A stretch of DNA of 56,628 bases from Clostridia bacterium (lineage in GTDB: Bacteria; Bacillota; Clostridia; CAKSNL01; HGM11501). This document shows, piece after piece, positions 1 through 6,397 of this stretch. The translations under genes and the position numbers were made by a program. The stretch covers positions 1 to 56,628 of the forward strand of contig CAAFWO010000028.1 of assembly GCA_900766735.1 (NCBI GenBank), written 5' to 3'. Within the stretch, counting starts at the first letter, position 1. Each line of letters begins with the position of its first letter. The notes beneath the pieces were generated by a model. The model made no database searches and was not told the DNA's origin. It saw only the letters and a list, made by a program, of their open reading frames with translations.

Positions 1-917
1 TTCATTACCATGTGGTCAACAAGCTCCTGAGCCTCTTTCTCTGTGAGTGTTCCTTCCTTTAAGTCACGCTCAATATAAATGTCTAAGAATGTGGAAATTC
101 TGCCGACGCTCATTGCGGCGCCGTTCTGAGTCTTTATTGCCGCAAGATAGCCAAAGTAGAGCCACTGGAATGCTTCTTTTGCATTGGAAGCCGGAAGAGA
201 GATGTCAAATCCGTAGGACTCGGCCATCTGCTTCATTTCCTTAAGGGCCTTGATCTGCATTGTGATCTCTTCTCTCTGACGAATCTCGTCTTCGAACATC
301 GACTCACTTGCGCACTCAGCAAAGTCCTCCTGCTTCTTTTCGATAAGCATATCGATACCGTAAAGGGCGATTCTCCTGTAGTCGCCGACGATTCTTCCTC
401 TTCCGTAAGTGTCGGGAAGACCGGTTACGATCTTGTTCTTTCTGATAAGTCTCATCTCGGGAGTATATGCGTCAAATACGCCCTGGTTATGAGTCTTGTG
501 ATATTCTGTGAAAATCTTGTGAAGTTCGGGATCGGGAGTGTATCCGTAAGTCTCGCAAGCCTCTTCCGCCATCTTGATTCCGCCGAAAGGCATGAACGCA
601 CGCTTTAAAGGCTTATCTGTCTGAAGACCGACAACCTTTTCAAGGTCCTTAAGCTCGGGATCGATATATCCGGGAGCATGAGAATTGATGCCGGTAACGA
701 TCTTTGTATCCATATCGAGAACGCCGCCCTTAGCGCGCTCTTCCTTCTGGAGCTCGGAAAGCTTGCCCCAGAGTTTCTCCGTTGCTTCTGTGGGTCCTTC
801 AAGGAAATCTTCGTTTCCTTCATAAGGCGTGTAGTTGTCCTGAATGAAATCGCGGGTGTCGATTTCGTCGCGCCATGCCTTACCTTTGAATCCCCGCCAC
901 TGACTGAAATCTTTCAT
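1..917 (-). CDS. pflB: Pyruvate formate-lyase, N-terminal part (runs off the window)
   Basis: This is the N-terminal 305 residues of formate C-acetyltransferase, the cytoplasmic glycyl-radical enzyme that converts pyruvate and CoA to acetyl-CoA and formate. The reverse-strand translation begins MKDFSQWRGFKGKAWRDEID and continues through the family's conserved blocks TPYEGNE and LPDTYGRGRIVGDYRR. The active-site Cys pair and the glycyl-radical loop would lie beyond the window edge. The ATG at 917 is preceded by AGGAGG at about 926-931. The gene lies behind a promoter at 1030-1058, with a DtxR-like palindrome in its leader. That suggests iron-linked control, although PFL itself is not an iron enzyme; its activase is an Fe-S radical-SAM protein. 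Confidence 0.97.
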   Translation of the reverse strand, partial: MKDFSQWRGFKGKAWRDEIDTRDFIQDNYTPYEGNEDFLEGPTEATEKLWGKLSELQKEERAKGGVLDMDTKIVTGINSHAPGYIDPELKDLEKVVGLQTDKPLKRAFMPFGGIKMAEEACETYGYTPDPELHKIFTEYHKTHNQGVFDAYTPEMRLIRKNKIVTGLPDTYGRGRIVGDYRRIALYGIDMLIEKKQEDFAECASESMFEDEIRQREEITMQIKALKEMKQMAESYGFDISLPASNAKEAFQWLYFGYLAAIKTQNGAAMSVGRISTFLDIYIERDLKEGTLTEKEAQELVDHMVM

Positions 918-955
918 TGATATATACCTCCTAATGTATTATTGCAAAATGTAAT

Positions 956-975
956 AGGTTAGATACGTCTAACCT
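956..975. promoter_or_regulatory. DtxR-like operator in the pflB leader
   Basis: AGGTTAGA and TCTAACCT face each other across 4 bp, a perfect 8-bp inverted repeat. The GGTTAG-N6-CTAACC geometry is the same as in the feoA leader and matches the known DtxR/IdeR box pattern. It lies about 40 bp upstream of the pflB start codon and downstream of the inferred transcription start. Confidence 0.75.
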
Positions 976-1029
976 GCCGGCTGATATTAAAGGGAGCATC
1001 CTCCCTTAAAATCCAGCTTTCCATGCTTC

Positions 1030-1058
1030 ATTTTAGCATTTTGAAGGACTGATGTCAA
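1030..1058 (-). promoter_or_regulatory. pflB promoter
   Basis: On the reverse strand there is TTGACA (1053-1058), a 17-bp spacer and TAAAAT (1030-1035). The leader to the pflB ATG is about 105 nt. It contains a GGGAG/CTCCC hairpin at 990-1007 and the DtxR-like box. Confidence 0.7.
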
Positions 1059-1067
1059 CGAAATAAG

Positions 1068-1102
1068 CAAAATAAAACTATTTTCGGGGTTATGCCGAAA
1101 AT
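1068..1102 (-). terminator. Probable terminator after the dtxR-family gene
   Basis: ATTTTCGG (1080-1087) and CCGAAAAT (1095-1102) form an 8-bp stem with a 7-nt loop. On the reverse strand the stem is followed by a T-rich AGTTTTATTTTG. It separates the regulator gene from the pflB promoter. Confidence 0.6.
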
Positions 1103-1134
1103 CGTGTCATTTTATCGCGAAGATATATGAATTT

Positions 1135-1512
1135 TTAAGACAGTTCTGTGTGCTTTTCGTAGTGTTCCTTGAGCTTACGGAAGGTAATGTCACTTAAGTC
1201 ATGCTCGATCTTGCAACTGTCCTCATACGCCGTGTCCTGGTCGACCCCGAGGGCAATAAGAAGGTGGGCGATGACCTGGTGGCGTTCATAGATCTTCTCG
1301 GCGATAGCGTTGCCTTTTTCCGTGAGCAAAAGGTTACCGTCGGCGTCCAGCGTCACATAGCCGCTTTCGCGAAGCGACTTCATCGCGACCGAAACGCTCG
1401 GCTTAGAAAAGTTTAACTGATTTGCCACATCGATGCTTCTGACATATCCCTGTTTTATTTTAAGCATGAGAATGGCCTCCAAATAATTCTCGGCAGATTC
1501 CTGCATTCTCAT
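1135..1512 (-). CDS. DtxR/MntR-family metal-dependent transcriptional repressor
   Basis: A 125-residue cytoplasmic regulator with an N-terminal winged helix (about 1-65) and a metal-binding dimerisation domain (about 66-125), about as short as MntR and lacking the SH3 domain of DtxR. Aligning the ligand positions by eye gives N9, E12, H78, C100, E103 and H104. The Cys at 100 matches DtxR/IdeR (C102), not MntR (E99), which points to Fe(II) rather than Mn(II) sensing. The Asn at position 9 is unusual. The start is supported by a strong ribosome site, GGCGGGTGATC. The gene sits between pflB and the feo operon, and both carry DtxR-type palindromes, so these are its likely targets. Confidence 0.93.
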   Translation of the reverse strand: MRMQESAENYLEAILMLKIKQGYVRSIDVANQLNFSKPSVSVAMKSLRESGYVTLDADGNLLLTEKGNAIAEKIYERHQVIAHLLIALGVDQDTAYEDSCKIEHDLSDITFRKLKEHYEKHTELS

Positions 1513-1548
1513 AAGATCACCCGCCTTTTAATAAAATGTATTAAAAAT

Positions 1549-1577
1549 ATTGTAACACATGGCGAAAGCTTTGTCAA
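1549..1577 (-). promoter_or_regulatory. Promoter of the dtxR-family gene
   Basis: Reverse-strand TTGACA (1572-1577), 17-bp spacer, TACAAT (1549-1554). No GGTTAG/CTAACC pair overlaps it, so autoregulation is not evident. Confidence 0.7.
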
Positions 1578-1641
1578 ACGCTTTTTATTTTTGCACAAAC
1601 TTGCCAAATAAAATTTCTTTTTATATGTGAGAAATTAAGTA

Positions 1642-1708
1642 AACTAACCTATTGACAAAATAGGTTAGTTGTGCTAAACTAACTGCGAAAGGTTAGAAAG
1701 GGCTAACC
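1642..1708 (+). promoter_or_regulatory. feo operon promoter embedded in an array of DtxR-like half-sites
   Basis: TTGACA (1652-1657), 17-bp spacer and TAAACT (1675-1680) form the promoter. It lies within stacked inverted repeats. AACTAACCTATT (1642-1653) mirrors AATAGGTTAGTT (1659-1670). GTTAGTTGTG (1664-1673) mirrors CTAAACTAAC (1674-1683) at 8 of 10 positions. GGTTAG-N6-CTAACC occupies 1691-1708, just past the start site. A repressor bound here would cover the -35, the -10 and the start region. Confidence 0.82.
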
Positions 1709-1738
1709 GTAACACCGGAGAAGAAGGAAGTGGCGGAT

Positions 1739-1951
1739 ATGTTGCCTTTGACATTGGCAGACACAGGAAAAGAAAACATCATAAAAAAGATAGGCGGATC
1801 GCCGGAGGTCAAGAAGCATCTTGAAAACCTCGGATTCGTTGTCGGCGGAGGGGTCACGATCGTGAACCGCGTCGGCGAGAATGTTATCGTTAACGTTAAA
1901 GAAGCGCGTATCGCGGTGAGCCGAGAGATGGCACAGAAAATAATGATTTAA
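1739..1951 (+). CDS. feoA: FeoA family protein (first copy)
   Basis: A small 70-residue SH3-like FeoA protein, a cytoplasmic partner of the ferrous iron transporter FeoB. The translation has the family pattern MLPLTLADTGKENIIKKIGG, then LENLGFVVGGGVTIVNR, then RIAVSREMAQKI at the C terminus. I chose the ATG at 1739 because AGGAAG ends about 8 nt upstream. A GTG at 1730 would add three residues. It is the first gene of the operon, 13 bp before the second feoA. Two FeoA domains ahead of FeoB is a common clostridial arrangement. Confidence 0.93.
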   Translation: MLPLTLADTGKENIIKKIGGSPEVKKHLENLGFVVGGGVTIVNRVGENVIVNVKEARIAVSREMAQKIMI

Positions 1952-1964
1952 GGAGGAAGTCGGA

Positions 1965-2186
1965 ATGAAGACACTGAAAGAGGCGAAGATCGGGGAAACC
2001 GTCAAGGTCGTTAAGTTAAACGGCGAAGGCGCGGTCAAGAGAAGACTCATGGATATGGGAATCACAAAGGGTGTTTCCGTATATGTGAGAAAAGTTGCTC
2101 CGCTCGGAGACCCGGTCGAAGTGACGGTCAGAGGCTATGAGCTTTCTTTGAGAAAAGCCGATGCCGAAATGATTGAGGTTGAATAA
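1965..2186 (+). CDS. feoA: FeoA family protein (second copy)
   Basis: A 73-residue FeoA domain protein with the signature blocks AVKRRLMDMGITKGVSVYV, then VAPLGDPVEVTVRGYELSLRK. It is closer to canonical FeoA than the first copy: LMDMGI and the GYELSLR turn are both intact. GGAGG 6-10 nt upstream of the ATG supports the start. feoB follows after 24 bp. FeoA proteins are thought to bind and modulate the FeoB G domain. The two copies differ clearly in sequence, so they are old paralogues rather than a fresh duplication. Confidence 0.95.
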   Translation: MKTLKEAKIGETVKVVKLNGEGAVKRRLMDMGITKGVSVYVRKVAPLGDPVEVTVRGYELSLRKADAEMIEVE

Positions 2187-2210
2187 TTTTTTGAAAGAGA
2201 GGATATTAAG

Positions 2211-4691
2211 ATGAGTTTGAGAATTGCCCTTGCGGGTAACCCGAACTGCGGTAAAACGACACTGTTTAACGCACTTACGGGATCAAATCAGTTCGTCGGC
2301 AACTGGCCCGGCGTTACTGTTGAGAAAAAGGAAGGCAAGCTTAAAAAGCACGACGGCGTTATCGTGACGGACCTTCCGGGTATCTATTCGTTATCACCCT
2401 ACACTCTTGAAGAGGTCGTTGCGAGAAACTACCTTATCGGAGAAAGGCCGGACGCGATATTAAACATTATCGACGGCACGAACCTTGAAAGAAACCTTTA
2501 TCTGACGACACAGCTCACCGAGCTCGGTATTCCGGTCGTTATCGCAATTAACATGATGGATGTTGTTAAGAGAAACGGCGATAAGATTGACACGGCAATG
2601 CTTTCCAAGGAGCTGGGATGTAAGATAGTCGAGATCTCGGCGCTTAAGGGAACGGGCGTTATGGAAGCGGCTGACGCGGCGATCGACGCGGCAAAGAACG
2701 CAAAGACAGTTCCTATGCACACCTTCTCCGGAGTTGTTGAGCATGCGATCGCTCACATTGAGGAGGCGGTGCTTCATCAGATGCCCGAAAACGAGCAGAG
2801 ATGGTACGCTATAAAGATATTCGAGCGCGATGAGAAGATCATCGAAAAGCTTCACATCGGGAAGAACGTTATGGAGCACATCGAGGCGGACATCAAGGCG
2901 GCTGAAAAAGAGCTTGACGACGACGCGGAGAGCATCATCACAAACGAAAGATATGTATACATAGCAGAGATCATCAAGGGTTGCTACAAGAAGAAAGACA
3001 AGGGTCAGCTTTCAGACTCAGATAAGATCGATAAGGTCGTTACAAACAGATGGCTCGGTCTCCCGATCTTCGCGGTTATCATGTTCTTGGTTTATTACCT
3101 TTCAATGGTTACTGTCGGCTCGATGGCGACAGACTGGGCGAATGACGGGCTCTTCGGCGACGGCTGGCACCTTTTCGGCATAGGTTCTGCGGCATATTCA
3201 GAGGACGCTGACGAATTTACGGCCGCATCAGAGGCTGTAAATGCATTTACCGAGATTGACGTTACGGCTGACGACTTTGACGCAGACAGCGCTCTTGGCG
3301 AAATGAAAGACTTTGAGACAACAGACAAAACCGCAACTATCGAAGTTGAAGATGAGGAAACATTGGCGACAAACGAAATGACGGTATATTATGACGCCGT
3401 TCCGGACGGTGCCGATGAAGAATCGACGGTTGGAATGAGCTATCTTGACGCTGTAAGCTATTTTGAAGAAAACGGCTTTGACGAACCCGATCCGGCAAAC
3501 TACGGCGTGTGGGTTCCCGGTATTCCCGTCCTGATCGGCGATGCACTTGAAGCGGCAAACTGCTCTGAGTGGCTTTCCGGACTGATACTTGACGGTATCG
3601 TTGCCGGTGTCGGCGCGGTATTGGGATTTGTTCCACAGATGCTCGTGCTTTTCCTGCTCCTAGCATTCTTGGAAGCATGCGGATATATGGCACGTATCGC
3701 ATTCGTACTTGACAGAATATTCAGAAAGTTCGGCCTTTCCGGTAAGTCGTTCATCCCGATGCTGATCGGTACGGGTTGCGGAATTCCGGGCATCATGGCT
3801 TCAAGAACGATCGAAAATGACCGTGACCGTAAGATGACGATCATGACAACAACGTTTATCCCCTGCGGAGCGAAAGTCCCCTTCATCGCAATGATTGCAG
3901 GCGCGATCTTCGGCGGGTCGGCATGGGTTGCAACCAGCGCATATTTCGTTGGTATGGCGGCGATTATCATCTCGGGTATCATCCTGAAAAAGACAAAGAT
4001 GTTCGCAGGCGATCCGGCTCCCTTCGTTATGGAGCTCCCGGCATATCACCTTCCCACAGTATTGAACGTTCTTCGCAGCATGTGGGAGCGCGGCTGGTCC
4101 TTCATCAAGAAGGCGGGAACTATCATTCTTCTTTCGACGATATTCGTATGGTTCACAAGCTTCTTCGGATTTGACGAATCCGGCACATTCAGAATGCTCG
4201 GCGAGGACGAGCTCGGAATGAGCGTTCTGGCTTCGATAGGAAAGATAATCGCTCCCTTGTTCGCACCTTTGGGATGGGGAGAATGGCAGGCGGCAGTTGC
4301 GTCCATCACCGGTCTTGTGGCAAAGGAGAACATAGTTGGTACAATGGGAATCCTTTACGGGGCTACCGGAGATGTATATAAGACTCTTGCGGGGACTTTC
4401 AGTCCCATTCAGGGCTATTCCTTCCTGGTATTCAACCTTCTTTGCGCACCATGCTTTGCGGCTATCGGCGCAATCAAGCGTGAAATGAATAACGCTAAGT
4501 GGACATGGTTCGCGATCGGTTATCAGTGCGTATTCGCTTACGCCATAGCACTTATGATCAATCAGTTCGGCGGTATGTTCACGGGTAACGGAAATGTTTT
4601 CGGATTTATCGTTGCGCTCATAGTTTTGGCGTTCATAATCTACATGCTTTTCCGTCCGTACAAAGAAGCGAATAAGCTCACGGTAAAATAA
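2211..4691 (+). CDS. feoB: Ferrous iron transporter FeoB with an acidic extracytoplasmic insertion
   Basis: An 826-residue inner-membrane Fe(II) transporter. The N-terminal G domain shows G1 GNPNCGKT (9-16), DLPG (54-57), NMMD (114-117) and SALKGTG (143-149). A helical spacer runs to about 275. The membrane part starts near WLGLPIFAVIMF (281-292) and includes the core motif GTGCGIPGIM. Between the first membrane helix and the next conserved block GLILDGIVAGVGAVLGFVPQ there is a D/E-rich stretch, about residues 320-435, that most FeoB proteins lack. This accounts for the length above the usual 670-770. Topology places the insert outside the cell. It may be a metal-collecting or protein-docking loop; that is inference. 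Confidence 0.97.
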   Translation: MSLRIALAGNPNCGKTTLFNALTGSNQFVGNWPGVTVEKKEGKLKKHDGVIVTDLPGIYSLSPYTLEEVVARNYLIGERPDAILNIIDGTNLERNLYLTTQLTELGIPVVIAINMMDVVKRNGDKIDTAMLSKELGCKIVEISALKGTGVMEAADAAIDAAKNAKTVPMHTFSGVVEHAIAHIEEAVLHQMPENEQRWYAIKIFERDEKIIEKLHIGKNVMEHIEADIKAAEKELDDDAESIITNERYVYIAEIIKGCYKKKDKGQLSDSDKIDKVVTNRWLGLPIFAVIMFLVYYLSMVTVGSMATDWANDGLFGDGWHLFGIGSAAYSEDADEFTAASEAVNAFTEIDVTADDFDADSALGEMKDFETTDKTATIEVEDEETLATNEMTVYYDAVPDGADEESTVGMSYLDAVSYFEENGFDEPDPANYGVWVPGIPVLIGDALEAANCSEWLSGLILDGIVAGVGAVLGFVPQMLVLFLLLAFLEACGYMARIAFVLDRIFRKFGLSGKSFIPMLIGTGCGIPGIMASRTIENDRDRKMTIMTTTFIPCGAKVPFIAMIAGAIFGGSAWVATSAYFVGMAAIIISGIILKKTKMFAGDPAPFVMELPAYHLPTVLNVLRSMWERGWSFIKKAGTIILLSTIFVWFTSFFGFDESGTFRMLGEDELGMSVLASIGKIIAPLFAPLGWGEWQAAVASITGLVAKENIVGTMGILYGATGDVYKTLAGTFSPIQGYSFLVFNLLCAPCFAAIGAIKREMNNAKWTWFAIGYQCVFAYAIALMINQFGGMFTGNGNVFGFIVALIVLAFIIYMLFRPYKEANKLTVK

Positions 4692-4731
4692 TCTCGCAGT
4701 AAAAACAAAATAAGCTTAAGGAGGACTTTCT

Positions 4732-4881
4732 ATGGGAACAGCAATCGTTTTGGTAATAGTAATAGCGGTTATAGGTCTTGCGGCATGGTCCGTGATAAAA
4801 GACAAAAAGAAAGGAAAGTCCTCCTGCGGCTGTGACTGCAAGCACTGTGCGATGAGCGCAAAGTGCCGCGGCGAGAAGTGA
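4732..4881 (+). CDS. FeoB-associated Cys-rich membrane protein
   Basis: A 49-residue protein with one N-terminal membrane helix (about 3-21), a Lys-rich turn KDKKKGK, and a Cys-rich tail with C32, C34, C36, C39 and C45. This matches the small FeoB-associated Cys-rich family found directly after feoB in many Firmicutes. The Cys cluster would face the cytoplasm if the positive residues stay inside, and could receive or sense iron; this is inferred. An AAGGAGGA site ends about 7 nt before the ATG. It is too short for ordinary ORF cut-offs. Confidence 0.9.
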   Translation: MGTAIVLVIVIAVIGLAAWSVIKDKKKGKSSCGCDCKHCAMSAKCRGEK

Positions 4882-4894
4882 GGGGGCGACAGAG

Positions 4895-5008
4895 ATGGAA
4901 ATGTTCTTTAAGGATATTTTGGCGATAGTCATCTGCGTCTCGGTCTGCGCCGCAGTCACACTGCTGAAGGAAAAAATAATAAAATTCTTAAGAAGACCGC
5001 GCCCATAG
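4895..5008 (+). CDS. Putative 37-residue membrane peptide in the feo operon
   Basis: A short ORF starting MEMFFKDILAIVICVSVCAA, with one predicted membrane helix (about 7-24) and a basic tail ending KFLRRPRP. An AGGGGGCGAC stretch 5-12 nt upstream serves as a ribosome site. It starts 13 bp after the Cys-rich gene. I do not recognise a family. Operon position, ribosome site and membrane-peptide composition argue for a real gene, but its size keeps confidence moderate. A GACCGCG/CGCGGTC hairpin overlaps its 3' end (4995-5019). Confidence 0.5.
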   Translation: MEMFFKDILAIVICVSVCAAVTLLKEKIIKFLRRPRP

Positions 5009-5052
5009 CGGACGCGGTCAAACCATATAATACCACATAAAGAGGAGATGTT

Positions 5053-5334
5053 ATGAGCGTTGTAATCGTCGGCGGTCACGACAGAATGCACTGCCGTTAC
5101 AAAGAAATCTGTAAAAAGTTCGGGTATAAATGCAAGGTGTTCACCCAGTGTCCGGCAAACTTCAAAAATCAGATCGGGTCGCCCGATATTATCGTGGTCT
5201 TCACGGGAACGGTCGCGCATAAGATGCTCAGCACCGCGTCCGAAAAGGCACAAAAATCCGGCGCGAAGATGTTGCACTTAAATTCGTCGAGTGCCTCCGC
5301 ACTTTCCGATGCTCTTTCCGGCTGCAGAAGCTGA
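5053..5334 (+). CDS. DUF2325 domain protein
   Basis: A 93-residue cytoplasmic protein that begins MSVVIVGGHDRMHCRYKEIC and has the alternating strand/helix pattern of the DUF2325 family: VVIVGG nucleotide-like turn, conserved DRM, then PDIIVVFTGTVAHKM and an HLNSSSASAL tail. The function is unknown. In clostridia this family often lies near metal transport or regulator genes. A GAGGAG site lies 6-9 nt before the ATG. It probably ends the feo transcript, although a 44-bp gap with no terminator T-run separates it from the previous ORF. C14, C20 and C33 are the visible Cys residues. Confidence 0.85.
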   Translation: MSVVIVGGHDRMHCRYKEICKKFGYKCKVFTQCPANFKNQIGSPDIIVVFTGTVAHKMLSTASEKAQKSGAKMLHLNSSSASALSDALSGCRS

Positions 5335-5350
5335 TTTTTTTAACCGCCTA

Positions 5351-5368
5351 AGTTAGACGAAACTAACT
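5351..5368. promoter_or_regulatory. DtxR-like box upstream of the gene at 5428
   Basis: AGTTAG (5351-5356), six bases, CTAACT (5363-5368). The spacing is the same 6-6-6 as the palindromes before pflB and feoA, with a G-to-A change at the outer position. It abuts the -35 hexamer at 5370. Confidence 0.6.
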
Positions 5369-5369
5369 G

Positions 5370-5398
5370 TTGCAAATTGCATCCGCCTGTGCTATAAT
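5370..5398 (+). promoter_or_regulatory. Promoter of the gene at 5428
   Basis: TTGCAA (5370-5375), 17-bp spacer, TATAAT (5393-5398). The leader is about 24 nt and contains GGAGGGAT before the ATG. Confidence 0.7.
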
Positions 5399-5427
5399 TT
5401 AATAAAATAACAGAGCGGAGGGATTGG

Positions 5428-6000
5428 ATGAATTTTATTAAAAAGCACAAAGTTTGGTTCATCGCGGCGGCAGTTTTGTTTTTGGTGTTGCTGTTCTGGC
5501 CGGAGGGGGCGCAAAGCTCCGATTTCGGAATAACCTATATTGCGTCCGGGAGAATGACCGAGGCCGATTTTTCGCACCTGACGGGAGAGATGTGCGACGC
5601 ACTTAAAACCGTCCCGGGCTACGAGAATGCAAATGTTAATATTGATGAGATCGCGATTATGCCGGACGAAGGTTCGGGCAGGCAGAACGCGCTCGCCCGC
5701 CTGTTATACGGCGACGGAGTGATCTATATCGCGGACTATTCTCTGGTAAGGAGCATAGTGGACGATGACGGGCTTTTCGCACCGCTTCCGAAAGAGCTTG
5801 AGGGAGACATTTTCGGGGCAGATAAAAAGGCCGTTGCAAAGTCGCTTAAAAGCTTCGGCGACCTGTCGCTTTCGAGGGATTATGAGGGTCTTTGCGTTTT
5901 CATACGTTCGTCGGAAACGGAGGATAAGGAGCTTTCACGGTATATGAGCGAAAATTATGACGCGGCGTGTGAAGTTTTAATGAAAATTGAAAAAAATTAA
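5428..6000 (+). CDS. Membrane-anchored protein of unknown function, probable iron-regulon member
   Basis: A 190-residue protein. A basic start, MNFIKKHK, is followed by a single hydrophobic helix WFIAAAVLFLVLLFW (10-24), so it is a signal anchor or uncleaved signal with an extracytoplasmic domain of about 165 residues. That domain has no Cys pattern or motif I recognise apart from a fold-like run DEIAIMPDEGSGRQNALARL and YGDGVIYIADYSLV. Its look (a small lobe with repeated hydrophobic strands) recalls solute-binding-like domains, but I cannot assign it. It has its own promoter and a DtxR-like box, so a role linked to iron status is the best contextual guess. Confidence 0.75.
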   Translation: MNFIKKHKVWFIAAAVLFLVLLFWPEGAQSSDFGITYIASGRMTEADFSHLTGEMCDALKTVPGYENANVNIDEIAIMPDEGSGRQNALARLLYGDGVIYIADYSLVRSIVDDDGLFAPLPKELEGDIFGADKKAVAKSLKSFGDLSLSRDYEGLCVFIRSSETEDKELSRYMSENYDAACEVLMKIEKN

Positions 6001-6008
6001 AAAAACGC

Positions 6009-6037
6009 TTGACAACCTGAAGAAAATGTGATATAGT
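6009..6037 (+). promoter_or_regulatory. tRNA operon promoter
   Basis: TTGACA (6009-6014), 17-bp spacer and TATAGT (6032-6037), preceded by TGA giving an extended -10. It lies 38 bp before tRNA-Leu. Confidence 0.8.
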
Positions 6038-6074
6038 ATAAAAGTGCTCTGAAGAGAGTAACTGAATAATGAAT

Positions 6075-6158
6075 GCGAGAGTGGCGGAACTGGCAGACGC
6101 GCACGTTTAAGGGGCGTGTGATTTCATCGTACGGGTTCAATTCCCGTCTCTCGCACCA
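6075..6158 (+). tRNA. tRNA-Leu (anticodon AAG)
   Basis: The acceptor arm GCGAGAG (6075-6081) pairs with CTCTCGC (6148-6154), followed by discriminator A and encoded CCA. There is a class II long variable arm and a T arm ACGGG-TTCAATT-CCCGT. The anticodon stem CACGT/GCGTG closes a 7-nt loop TTAAGGG, giving anticodon AAG with G37, the base usual in CUN-reading leucine tRNAs. A34 would be read as A or converted to inosine. Reading the loop two bases earlier would give TAA but breaks the stem. Confidence 0.93.
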
Positions 6159-6164
6159 TTTTTT

Positions 6165-6238
6165 TGCCGAATTGTGTAATGGTAGCACGACAGACTCTGA
6201 CTCTGTTTGTCTGGGTTCAAATCCTAGTTCGGCAACCA
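6165..6238 (+). tRNA. tRNA-Gln (anticodon CTG)
   Basis: The acceptor TGCCGAA (6165-6171) pairs with TTCGGCA (6228-6234), then A and encoded CCA. The anticodon stem ACAGA/TCTGT closes the loop CTCTGAC, so the anticodon is CTG, reading CAG. It lies 6 bp after tRNA-Leu and is co-transcribed with it. Confidence 0.95.
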
Positions 6239-6239
6239 G

Positions 6240-6274
6240 AAATCGACAAGTACTTTTAGTACTTGTCGATTTTT
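6240..6274 (+). terminator. Terminator of the tRNA operon
   Basis: A 14-bp perfect stem (AATCGACAAGTACT, 6241-6254, and its complement at 6258-6271) with a TTT loop, followed by TTT. Confidence 0.9.
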
Positions 6275-6347
6275 ACTTATTGCATATTCACTATTCACTT
6301 TTCCTTCACCCGCTAAACAACCTGCATTTTTTACGAAATACTTTGCA

Positions 6348-6376
6348 TTGACATAGCCTTAAAAAGCATTTATACT
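6348..6376 (+). promoter_or_regulatory. Promoter of the chimeric recombinase gene
   Basis: TTGACA (6348-6353), 17-bp spacer, TATACT (6371-6376). The start codon follows 22 bp later behind GGGAG. Confidence 0.75.
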
Positions 6377-6397
6377 TTGCTTATCGGGAGTGATAAT

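Noticed and set aside
2460..2879. Reverse-strand ORFs inside feoB
   Set aside because: They are antisense to strongly conserved codons of feoB and have no ribosome site.
4995..5019. Terminator after the 37-aa ORF in the feo operon
   Set aside because: The 7-bp stem has no T-run after it, so it is at most a processing or pause hairpin.
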